A DNA stretch of 62,219 bases from Oxalobacteraceae sp. CFBP 13730. GTDB lineage: Bacteria > Pseudomonadota > Gammaproteobacteria > Burkholderiales > Burkholderiaceae_D. The stretch spans positions 264,155-326,373 of the forward strand of contig JACYUQ010000005.1 in assembly GCA_014841835.1 (NCBI GenBank), given 5' to 3'. Position numbers and translations under genes: made by a program. The notes under the pieces are model-generated. The model saw only the letters and a list, made by a program, of their open reading frames with translations, did no database searches and was not told the origin of the DNA. Shown in pieces: positions 55,210 through 62,219 of this stretch; position 1 is the first letter of the stretch, and each line of letters opens with the position of its first letter.

Positions 55210-57298
55210 CTCGTGTGGGGGGCGCAGCTTTTTCAACCTGCACCAGGGTGTCGTAGAAAGTGGGCGCCCGGCCCATGTCGGTCAAACGCTGGCTGGTGAC
55301 TTCGTTGGCGTTCTTGCCGTCGGTGGCCAGTTTCTTCCACCAGATCGACAAGCCCACCACCAATCCAGCGCGCGCCTTGTCGGTCACGCGTGCACGGGCG
55401 AGGAACGAACCGCGGTCGTTATAGATGCGCGCCATGTCACCGTGCGCGATGCCGCGTGCGGCGGCGTCAAGCGGGTGGATGTCGAGGTGCGGTTCGCCCT
55501 CAGTTGCACGCAGGCTCTGTACATTGACAAACGTTGAGTTGAGGAAGTTCCGTGCCGGCGGAGAAATCATGGCCAGCGGATAGGTTTTTGCCAGCTCCGG
55601 GTTCGATGCCACCGACTCGTACGGCGGAATATACGTCGGCACCGGATCGAGGCCGTCGGCCAGCATGCTCTCGGAAAAGAACTCGCATTTGCCCGATGGC
55701 GTCGTGAAGCCGCCGTCGGCAAACGGCGCGTCTGGCATGTTGAGCTTGCTCCAGCCGGTGCGCTTGAGCGACTCCCAGTCGAAGTGCACCGCCCGCGTAT
55801 CCTTGCTGTTGAAGGCTTGCGCTGCGATGGCGTCATCGCTCTCGCGGAAGCACGGATCGGTAAAGCCCATACGCGCTGCCAACAAGCGGAAGAACTCGGT
55901 ATTCGGCCTGGATTCACCCACCGGCGCCACGGCGGCGTTATTGGCCATCATGTACAGGTGGCCGTAGGCCAGGTGCGCATCGACGTGTTCGAGCTGCGTG
56001 GTGGCCGGCAGCAGGATGTCGGCGTAGTCGGCGCTGTCGGTATGAAAGTGTTCGAGCACCACGGTGAACAGGTCTTCGCGCTCGAAGCCCTGCTGCACCT
56101 TGCGCGAATCGGGCGCAATGGCCAGCGGGTTGGCGTTGTAGACGATGACGGCCTCGATCTTCGGGCCAAAATCGGGCGCGCTCTCGCGCAGCAGGTCGTC
56201 GCCGATCGTGGTCATGTTGATCGTGCGCGGGGTGCGGCCGGCCAGCAGGTCCGGGCGTTGCAGCGCCGGGCGGTTGGTCGGGAACGAGGCTGAGCTCGAC
56301 AGCTGGATGCCGCCTGCGGGCAGGCGCCAGGCGCCCACCAGGGCCGGCAGGCAGGCGATATTGCGCACGGCCATGCCGCCGCCGCGCACGCGCTGGATGC
56401 CGTAGTTGACGCGGATCGCGGCCGCTTCGCCGTTCTTCGCCGTCTGGCCGTACAGGCGCGCCAGGTTGACCACTTCATCGACGCTGATGCCGCAGATCTC
56501 GGCCGTGCGTTCCGGCGGCCATTCGAGAGCGCGCGCCTTGAGGGGCTCGAAACCCAGTGTGTGCTTGTCGATGTAGGCGTGATCCAGTAAATCTTCCTGG
56601 ATCAGCACATGCATCATGCCCAGAGCCAGCGCGGCATCCGTGCCGGGCAGCAGCGCAATGTGTTGATGGCATTTTTCGGCGGTGAGCGAGCGATACGGAT
56701 CGATGGCAATCAAGGTGGCGCCATTGCGCTTGGCTTCTTGCGCGCGCATCCAGAAATGCAGGTTCGATGCGATCGGGTTGCCGCCCCAGATCAGGATCAA
56801 TTTGGCGTTCTGGAACTGTTCGAGGTCGGTACCGATCGAACTGCCGATGGAATACCGGTAGCCGGTCGCGCCGGCCGTGGCGCAGATGGTGCGATCGAGC
56901 AGCGACGCGCCCAGTTGATTGAAAAAGCGCAGCGACATCGATTCGCCCTGCACCAGGCCCATCGTGCCGCAATAGCTGTACGGCAGGATCGCTTCGGGGT
57001 CGCGCGCGGCAATGCCGGTCAGGCGCGTGGCGATCTCGTCCAGGGCGGCGTCCCACGTGATGCGCTCGAATTTGCCTTCGCCCTTGCGGCCGACGCGCCG
57101 CATCGGATACAGCACGCGGTCCGGGTGGTAGGTGCGCTCGACGTAGCGCGCGACTTTGGTGCACAGCACGCCGGCCGTGGTGGGATGGTCCGGGTCGCCC
57201 TTGACCTCTGTGGCGACGCCGTTCTCGACTTTGATCAGCAGCGCGCAGGTATCGGGGCAATCGTGGGGACAAGTCGCACGGACGGTGGTGGTGGTCAT
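55196..57298 (-). CDS. Molybdopterin-dependent oxidoreductase with N-terminal 4Fe-4S site
   Basis: 700 aa of the DMSO reductase superfamily. C10, C14, C18 (ATCPHDCPDTCA) and C46 form a 4Fe-4S site. C139 in TICATAGATG aligns by eye with the Mo-ligating Cys/Sec of formate dehydrogenases. The C-terminal domain has the molybdopterin-dinucleotide-binding block (HLDIHPLDAAARGIAHGD). No Tat signal is seen, so it appears cytoplasmic. The electron partner and substrate are unknown. It is upstream of, and overlaps, the aminopeptidase gene. Confidence 0.88.
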   Translation of the reverse strand: MTTTTVRATCPHDCPDTCALLIKVENGVATEVKGDPDHPTTAGVLCTKVARYVERTYHPDRVLYPMRRVGRKGEGKFERITWDAALDEIATRLTGIAARDPEAILPYSYCGTMGLVQGESMSLRFFNQLGASLLDRTICATAGATGYRYSIGSSIGTDLEQFQNAKLILIWGGNPIASNLHFWMRAQEAKRNGATLIAIDPYRSLTAEKCHQHIALLPGTDAALALGMMHVLIQEDLLDHAYIDKHTLGFEPLKARALEWPPERTAEICGISVDEVVNLARLYGQTAKNGEAAAIRVNYGIQRVRGGGMAVRNIACLPALVGAWRLPAGGIQLSSSASFPTNRPALQRPDLLAGRTPRTINMTTIGDDLLRESAPDFGPKIEAVIVYNANPLAIAPDSRKVQQGFEREDLFTVVLEHFHTDSADYADILLPATTQLEHVDAHLAYGHLYMMANNAAVAPVGESRPNTEFFRLLAARMGFTDPCFRESDDAIAAQAFNSKDTRAVHFDWESLKRTGWSKLNMPDAPFADGGFTTPSGKCEFFSESMLADGLDPVPTYIPPYESVASNPELAKTYPLAMISPPARNFLNSTFVNVQSLRATEGEPHLDIHPLDAAARGIAHGDMARIYNDRGSFLARARVTDKARAGLVVGLSIWWKKLATDGKNANEVTSQRLTDMGRAPTFYDTLVQVEKAAPPTRDDAL

Positions 57299-57388
57299 AT
57301 TGTTATTTGGGCTTGAATGCAGGTTGCACTGAAAAAAACTGCGCTAAACCAATACTTTATACGATTCGGACGGGGTTCGTGACCTCCC

Positions 57389-57418
57389 CTGACAAGTCTG
57401 TTTAAGGCACGCTACAAT
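57389..57418 (+). promoter_or_regulatory. Sigma-70 promoter of the M20 amidohydrolase gene
   Basis: CTGACA, 18-bp spacer, TACAAT; predicts transcription from about 57425 and a leader near 119 nt. Confidence 0.6.
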
Positions 57419-57424
57419 AGTTAA

Positions 57425-57543
57425 AACCATGCCATGCAAGGGTGGCAAGACAACCGAGGGGCCTCCAGCAAACCCCTGTGTGCAGCGCCTGACGCGCTGC
57501 AGCGCGCGGCAGCGTCACCGAGGTCCCCATCGCGGAGAACATC
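57425..57543 (+). promoter_or_regulatory. Structured mRNA leader, candidate cis-regulatory RNA
   Basis: Three local hairpins: TGCCA/TGGCA (57430-57447), AGGGG/CCCCT (57457-57477) and a strong 8-bp TGCAGCGC/GCGCTGCA (57481-57501). The bases GGGGCCTC at 57458-57465 can instead pair with GAGGTCCCC at 57520-57528, one bulged T, just before the SD (CGGAGA near 57533). The two pairings exclude each other. No known riboswitch class is recognised. Confidence 0.45.
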
Positions 57544-58737
57544 ATGAAACTGGTTGAACCTATCCTGGCGTCACTCGCCGAAATCCAGACAATCCGGCGC
57601 GACCTGCACGCGCATCCCGAATTGGGCTACGAAGAACACCGTACCGCGCAGATCGTGGCCGACCGGCTCGAAGCGTGGGGCATTCCCGTTGTGCGCGGCC
57701 TGGGCGTAACGGGCGTCGTCGGCATCATCAAAAACGGCACGTCCGAGCGCGCGATCGGCCTGCGCGCCGACATGGACGCGCTACCCATGCAAGAAATCAA
57801 TGGCTTCGCCCACGCGTCGACCAATGCGGGCAAGATGCACGCCTGTGGCCACGACGGCCACACGGCGATGCTGCTCGGCGCCGCGCATTATCTGGCGCAG
57901 CACCGCAACTTTGATGGCACCGTGTATCTGATTTTCCAGCCGGCCGAAGAAGGCGGCGGCGGCGGGGAGCGCATGATCGAGGATGGCCTGTTCGAACGCT
58001 TCCCGATGGACGCCGTGTACGGCATGCACAACTGGCCAGGCATTGCCGAGGGCACGTTTGCCGTGGTCGACGGGCCGATGATGGCCTCGAGTAACGAGTT
58101 TCGCGTGACCGTGCGCGGCAAGGGCGCCCACGCAGCGCAGCCGCACCGCGGCATCGATCCGATCATGGTGGCGGTGCAGATCGCGCAGGCGTGGCAAACG
58201 ATCATCTCGCGCGAAAAGAACCCGCTGCTCACGGCGGTGTTGTCGATTACCCAGATCCACGCAGGCAGCGCCACCAACATCATTCCGGATGAAGCGCAAC
58301 TGGTGGGCACGGTGCGCACGTTCACGACCGACGTGCTCGACCTGATCGAGCGCCGCATGCAGGAAATGGCCGACGGGATTGCTGCCGGCTTTGGCGCGAC
58401 GGTCGACTTTGGCTTCAAGCGCAAGTATCCGCCGCTGGTCAACCACACCGAGCAGACCGCGTTTGCGATCGAGGCCATGCGCGCAGTGGTGGGCCCGGAT
58501 GCCGTCAATGCGAATGTCGAGCCGACCATGGGCGCCGAGGACTTCGCCTTCATGCTGCAGGCCAAGCCGGGGTGCTATGTCTTTCTGGGCAATGGCGACG
58601 GCGACCACCGCGCCGGTGGCCATGGTCTTGGCCCATGCCAGTTGCACAATGCCAGTTACGATTTCAACGACAACCTGCTGCCGATTGGCGCGAGCTATTG
58701 GGCGCGCCTGGTGGAAATGCAGCTGCCGGTTGCCTGA
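57544..58737 (+). CDS. M20 family amidohydrolase (hippurate hydrolase/aminoacylase-like)
   Basis: 397 aa. The di-metal site is formed by HACGHDGH, the catalytic Glu pair lies in FQPAEEGGGG, and YGMHNWPG and the late GAEDFAFM add ligands; the lid domain starts near ASSNEFRVTVRGKGAHA. Members remove acyl groups from amino acids (hippurate, N-acetyl or IAA conjugates); no signal peptide, so cytoplasmic. CGGAGA lies about 7 nt before the ATG. It has its own promoter and a long folded leader, suggesting post-initiation control. Confidence 0.93.
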   Translation: MKLVEPILASLAEIQTIRRDLHAHPELGYEEHRTAQIVADRLEAWGIPVVRGLGVTGVVGIIKNGTSERAIGLRADMDALPMQEINGFAHASTNAGKMHACGHDGHTAMLLGAAHYLAQHRNFDGTVYLIFQPAEEGGGGGERMIEDGLFERFPMDAVYGMHNWPGIAEGTFAVVDGPMMASSNEFRVTVRGKGAHAAQPHRGIDPIMVAVQIAQAWQTIISREKNPLLTAVLSITQIHAGSATNIIPDEAQLVGTVRTFTTDVLDLIERRMQEMADGIAAGFGATVDFGFKRKYPPLVNHTEQTAFAIEAMRAVVGPDAVNANVEPTMGAEDFAFMLQAKPGCYVFLGNGDGDHRAGGHGLGPCQLHNASYDFNDNLLPIGASYWARLVEMQLPVA

Positions 58738-58781
58738 TACGTGGCGGGTCGGGCAGCGCGCCCGGCCCTGTTTGACGGCGC

Positions 58782-59483
58782 CTAGAACAGGCCGAGGAAT
58801 TTTTTCTTGACCGTGTTCTTGCGCGCCGGGTCGACGACATCGGTCACGTCCTTGTCGTTGAACTTGTCGATCAGGGCGGCAAAGCCGCGGTGGCGCGCAA
58901 GGTCGAGCTCTTCCTTGAACAGCGGCACGACGCAGTGGAAATAGATATCCTTGCCTTCTACCGTCACCGAGTGAAACGGTTCCGGCGCCGAGACCGGCGG
59001 CAGCAGGATGGCGCCGCAGAAGCCCACGCCCTCGACGTAGGGCTTGGGCGGCGCGCCATTGGGCAGCGCATGGCCCAGGCCAATCCAGGTGCCCTGGTTG
59101 TGCGGATAGTGCGCCAGGTGGCGCATCAGGGCCACCGGCCAGTACCAGCGTTCTTCCTTGATCGACGCTTCATCGAGCTGCCAGTTCGCTGGCAAGGTCA
59201 TCATCAGCTCGGCAAACGGCGGCGCGCCTTCCGGCGTCGTCATCGGGCGTTTGCTCATTCCCGATGTCAGCAGGCGCACATAGGGGAAGTCGGCGGTCGG
59301 TCCGATCACGTGGATGTCGACCTGGACGGCGCCACCATCGGTCTCGTGAAAGAACATCGCAGGTGCGCCCAGGTGCGTGGCAATGTGTTCACCGACCGGG
59401 TCATGCGGCAGTACGACGGATTCCGGTTGGCGCTGCATTGGCGCGCTCAATGGATACAGCGGGGTGATGGTTGGTTCGGCCAT
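58782..59483 (-). CDS. Suppressor-of-fused (SUFU) domain protein
   Basis: 233 aa. The HLGAPAMFFHETDGGAVQVD start and the segment FPYVRLLTSGMSKRPM followed by FAELMMTLPANWQ match the bacterial SUFU-domain pattern. Bacterial members are often found as immunity-like or peptide-binding proteins, but no toxin gene adjoins here. The C-terminal KNTVKKKFLGLF is basic. No strong SD precedes the ATG. Function unknown; convergent with the M20 gene, 44 bp apart. Confidence 0.78.
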   Translation of the reverse strand: MAEPTITPLYPLSAPMQRQPESVVLPHDPVGEHIATHLGAPAMFFHETDGGAVQVDIHVIGPTADFPYVRLLTSGMSKRPMTTPEGAPPFAELMMTLPANWQLDEASIKEERWYWPVALMRHLAHYPHNQGTWIGLGHALPNGAPPKPYVEGVGFCGAILLPPVSAPEPFHSVTVEGKDIYFHCVVPLFKEELDLARHRGFAALIDKFNDKDVTDVVDPARKNTVKKKFLGLF

Positions 59484-59623
59484 GGGTCTTGATCGATATT
59501 GTTGCGGCGGGCGCCCATGATACCTGCGCCGCGCACTTGCGTGGTCGGCAGCACGCTATTGTTCTCGCTAGTACAATACCGCATTATTCCAAAATGTCAC
59601 CCCTCACCCTTTCCAGGTAGACC

Positions 59624-60187
59624 ATGTTCACTCTCAAAAAAATCAGCATGCTGGCGCTGGCCAGCGCCGCGCTGTGCGCGCCTGCCGCGTTCGCCCAATC
59701 CACCGTGGGCAACGGCTATATCGATTCCATGTCGTTCGAATACGGCACCAATCCGCAGCAGCGCATGGGCCGCGTCGCGATCCAGTCTGACTGGGACAAG
59801 CAATGGTTCGCCGGCAATGGCCGCCATCTGTCGGGTTACTTTGAGACGAACCTGGCTCTGTGGCGCCTGAACGCGTACGAAAATGTCCGCGGCCGCAACA
59901 AGAACATCGGCGTGCTGGGTTTTACCCCGGTGTTCCGCTACCAGAATGACAACAAGCTGGGTCTGTATGGCGAAATCGGTATCGGCCTGAACCTGCTGTC
60001 GACGCTGTACAAGAATGAAGACAAGGAACTGTCGACCGCGTTCCAGTTCGGTGACCATCTCGGCGTGGGCTACACTACCGCCAAGTGGGACTTCGGCCTG
60101 AAGTACCAGCACTATTCGAACGGCAGCATCAAGAGCCCGAACGCCGGCGCCAACTGGATTGTTGCCAAGGCAGCCTACCGCTTCTGA
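59624..60187 (+). CDS. pagL: Outer-membrane lipid A 3-O-deacylase, PagL-like
   Basis: 187 aa. A signal peptide ends near AFAQS, and the C-terminal Phe of an outer-membrane beta-barrel is present. The family motif YQHYSNGSIKSPNAG carries H163 and S165, the catalytic His-Ser pair. PagL removes the 3-O-acyl chain of lipid A at the cell surface and lowers endotoxin recognition. The position 12 after the Ser, Glu in P. aeruginosa PagL by my alignment, is Asn177 here. A TACAAT lies about 50 bp upstream of the start codon. Confidence 0.88.
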   Translation: MFTLKKISMLALASAALCAPAAFAQSTVGNGYIDSMSFEYGTNPQQRMGRVAIQSDWDKQWFAGNGRHLSGYFETNLALWRLNAYENVRGRNKNIGVLGFTPVFRYQNDNKLGLYGEIGIGLNLLSTLYKNEDKELSTAFQFGDHLGVGYTTAKWDFGLKYQHYSNGSIKSPNAGANWIVAKAAYRF

Positions 60188-60253
60188 CGGGTGTTATTAC
60201 CCGCGTGACATCCGCCTCCGCTGCGGGTACACGGCGCGGGTAAATAGCATTTC

Positions 60254-61750
60254 GTGACACAATCGGGCCTTTCGCGGCGCAGTCCGCGCGCTGTTGTCGA
60301 GGCCCGATTGACTCCTTCGCCCACCCTCAAACGCTACCTCCCCTGGCTTGTCGCCATCGCGCTGTTCATGGAACAGCTGGACGCGACCATCGTCAACACC
60401 GCCATCCCCAGCATCGCCGCCAGTCTTGGCGTTACACCGCTGAGCCTCAAGTCCGTCGTTACCAGCTATATCCTGGGTCTTGCCGTCGGTATTCCACTCA
60501 GTGGCTGGATGGCCGATCGCTTCGGTACGCGTCGCGTGTTTTTTACCGCAATTTCAATTTTCACCTTTGCGTCCGTGTTGTGTGGCTTGTCGGTCGATGC
60601 GCGGATGATGACGGGCGCACGCCTGCTGCAGGGGTTGGGGGGCGCAATGATGATCCCGATCGGGCGTCTGTCGATCGTGCGTACGTTCCCCAAGAACGAG
60701 TTGCTGGGAGCGATGAACTTCGTGATCATCCCGGCGCTGATCGGTCCATTGCTGGGCCCCACAATCGGCGGGCTGATCGTGCACTGGACCACCTGGCGTG
60801 TGATCTTCTTCGTCAACGTTCCAGTGGGCTTGATCGCGCTCTACTTTGTCTGGCGCCATATGCCGGATTACCGTGCGGAGCAGCGGCGCCCGCTTGATCT
60901 GGCTGGCTTGCTGCTGTTCAGCAGCGGCACGGCGTTGTTGTCGTGGGTGCTGGAAGTGTTCGGCGAGCACACGCTCGACGGCATCACGGCCGGTCTGCTG
61001 TTCTTGCTGGCACTGGGTTTGCTCGGCGCTTATGCCTGGCATGCGTGTCGCACGAAGTTTCCCTTATTACGCCTGACGCTGCTCAAGGTGCGGACGTTCC
61101 GCATCGCCGTGCTGGGAGGCTTCGTAACCCGTCTGGGCGTTGGCGGCCTGCCGTTCCTGCTGCCGCTGCTGTACCAGCTGGGCCTGGGGATGCCGGCATG
61201 GCAGTCGGGGCTCATGATGATGCCATCGGCGCTGGCGGCAATGGGGATGAAGCTGTTCGCGCCACGCTTGCTGGCGCGCTTCGGCTATCGCCAGGTGCTG
61301 CTGGCCAACACGATCATGATTGGCGTAACCATCGCGATGTTCACGCTGGTCGATGCCGGCTCACCATTGATCATGATCGTGTGCATCAGCCTGATGCTGG
61401 GGTTCTTCAATTCGCTGCAGTTTTCAAGCATGAACACACTGGCCTACGCCGACATCGAGCCAGCGGACTCGAGCATGGCGAGCACGATCTCGAGCTCGCT
61501 GCAGCAACTGTCGATGAGCTTTGGCCTGGCCGCAGGATCGATCGTGACCGCCTGGTTCCTTGGCGACGTGTCGCAGACCAATGGGCGTCAGGTGACGCAA
61601 GCGATACACCACGGGTTCATGGCACTGGCGATACTGACGCTGTTCTCTTCCCTGGTGTTCTGGCGCCTGCGCCGCGATGATGGCGACAGCATCAGCCGGA
61701 GCCGCGGCGTGGCCAAGACGGTTGAACCGGTGACGGTGACGGGGCAGTAG
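60254..61750 (+). CDS. MFS transporter, DHA2 (EmrB/QacA) family
   Basis: 498 aa, about 14 membrane helices. ALFMEQLDATIVNTAIPSIA and GWMADRFGTRRVF are the DHA2 motifs, with LLQGLGGAMMIPIGR as motif C-like region. These are proton-driven exporters of drugs or metabolites. Start is uncertain: the GTG at 60254 has no SD, while an in-frame TTG at 60308 follows GAGG by 5 nt and gives 480 aa starting TPSPTLKRYLPW. No membrane-fusion partner gene is adjacent. Its stop abuts that of the next, convergent gene. Confidence 0.88.
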   Translation: MTQSGLSRRSPRAVVEARLTPSPTLKRYLPWLVAIALFMEQLDATIVNTAIPSIAASLGVTPLSLKSVVTSYILGLAVGIPLSGWMADRFGTRRVFFTAISIFTFASVLCGLSVDARMMTGARLLQGLGGAMMIPIGRLSIVRTFPKNELLGAMNFVIIPALIGPLLGPTIGGLIVHWTTWRVIFFVNVPVGLIALYFVWRHMPDYRAEQRRPLDLAGLLLFSSGTALLSWVLEVFGEHTLDGITAGLLFLLALGLLGAYAWHACRTKFPLLRLTLLKVRTFRIAVLGGFVTRLGVGGLPFLLPLLYQLGLGMPAWQSGLMMMPSALAAMGMKLFAPRLLARFGYRQVLLANTIMIGVTIAMFTLVDAGSPLIMIVCISLMLGFFNSLQFSSMNTLAYADIEPADSSMASTISSSLQQLSMSFGLAAGSIVTAWFLGDVSQTNGRQVTQAIHHGFMALAILTLFSSLVFWRLRRDDGDSISRSRGVAKTVEPVTVTGQ

Positions 61751-62035
61751 TTATGCCGGTCCCGTGAGTGGCGCGAGGACCTTTTCGCGGTTGTTCAAGA
61801 TGAAACTCACGAAGTCCGGCTCCTTGACGGCCAGGCGTACCAGACCCGGCAGCAATGGATAGCAGAACGTGGCGATCCTGCGCACGCATTCATCGTCGCG
61901 CAGGGCAGCTTGCGCCGCCTGGCCCGTTCTGCCGTGCAGCATCGGTGCAAGCGTGGCGCGTTGCTTGTCTATAATGGCGGCAATGGGCGTCATGAGTCTG
62001 GCATTCAGGGCGGCCTGGTCGATGGCATCTGACAT
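61751..62035 (-). CDS. Small protein of unknown function
   Basis: 94 aa, alpha-helical, no signal peptide or membrane helix (LMTPIAAIIDKQRATLAPML; LRDDECVRRIATFCYPLLPG). No family is recognised. GGAGA lies 6 nt before the ATG, and codon use matches its neighbours, so it is probably real. Tail to tail with the MFS gene without any intergenic base. Confidence 0.65.
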   Translation of the reverse strand: MSDAIDQAALNARLMTPIAAIIDKQRATLAPMLHGRTGQAAQAALRDDECVRRIATFCYPLLPGLVRLAVKEPDFVSFILNNREKVLAPLTGPA

Positions 62036-62164
62036 GGTGATTCTCCAGTGGTAGTCAGTGGAGTATGTTGGCGTAGAACAGGGTGGTCGACGCTGATGTT
62101 AGGCAACAGAGTCGCCAAGTTTCGCTTTGCCTGGAAAGCAGCGACAAAGCGATCGCCCAAAGCG

Positions 62165-62198
62165 AAAAGCCCCACTCAGATCACTGAGTGGGGCTTTT
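62165..62198. terminator. Bidirectional intrinsic terminator near the window end
   Basis: Perfect 15-bp stem (AAAAGCCCCACTCAG and its complement) with loop ATCA; A and T tracts on both sides allow termination in either direction. The 130 bp between the last gene and this hairpin hold no recognised feature. Confidence 0.88.
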
Positions 62199-62219
62199 CT
62201 ATATAACTAGCCTGACGAT

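Noticed and set aside
57425..57543. Assignment of the leader to a known riboswitch (glycine, SAH, guanidine, Moco)
   Set aside because: Short resemblances such as CACCGAGG or GCCTCC did not extend to the conserved cores of those classes.
62036..62164. Possible tRNA or small gene at the right edge
   Set aside because: No cloverleaf or credible open frame; only a terminator follows.

Overview
The window is chromosomal DNA from a high-GC Gram-negative bacterium. Its gene content and protein style point to the Betaproteobacteria, order Burkholderiales, most likely an Oxalobacteraceae member of the Massilia/Telluria/Janthinobacterium type. That placement is inferred from familiar gene neighbourhoods (queA-tgt-yajC-secD-secF, a Pseudomonas-like arginine succinyltransferase operon, paired fadD genes) and not from a marker gene, since no rRNA or tRNA gene was found. 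About 48 genes were recognised. No prophage, transposase, integrase or CRISPR array was seen.

Layout. 1-3290: envelope/stress genes (glycine-zipper protein, GlsB-type membrane protein, cardiolipin synthase-like PLD protein). 3300-5620: a periplasmic S46 dipeptidyl-peptidase. 5638-5973: two copies of a 113-bp inverted-repeat element. 5957-10350 (minus strand): CAT-fold acetyltransferase, amino-acid permease, GIN-domain lipoprotein, OYE-type flavin oxidoreductase. 10388-10672: a second repeat cluster. 10677-23871 (minus strand): a complete arginine succinyltransferase (AST) pathway, in the order regulator, astC, aruF, astA/aruG, astD, astB, NAD-glutamate dehydrogenase, astE. 24051-28614: marR with a coupled small gene, HDOD protein, SDR and GH15 hydrolase. 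28619-30643: divergent MDR dehydrogenase and LysR regulator. 30789-36451 (minus): secF, secD, yajC, tgt, queA. 36570-44029: recG, a NYN/LOTUS-type protein, a frameshifted TPR gene, yggL, a VOC protein, an oxidoreductase, DUF3025 and pyrC. 44282-48021: dicarboxylate/amino-acid symporter, periplasmic amidohydrolase, asparaginase. 48022-55209: ATM1-type ABC exporter, thioesterase, two fadD paralogues, zinc aminopeptidase. 55196-62219: molybdopterin oxidoreductase, M20 amidohydrolase behind a long structured leader, SUFU-domain protein, PagL-type lipid A deacylase, MFS exporter and a small unknown gene.

The main theme is use of amino acids and peptides. The S46 peptidase, the amidohydrolase and asparaginase work in the periplasm, permease and symporter genes import products, and the AST genes take arginine through glutamate to 2-oxoglutarate because glutamate dehydrogenase lies inside the same gene run. 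An ArgR-like regulator and a tandem TGTCG-type operator next to a TATAAT box precede astC.

The most novel signals are non-coding. (i) Two loci 5 kb apart share an identical 34-bp block, each followed on the minus strand by a different intrinsic terminator, which fits a family of about 65-nt small RNAs. (ii) Two unrelated-looking repeat families share a (+,-,-) arrangement with the same 43-nt spacing, and one copy supplies the stop codon of a gene. (iii) The mRNA leader of the M20 gene has mutually exclusive pairings. All calls come from reading the sequence; no database search was possible.
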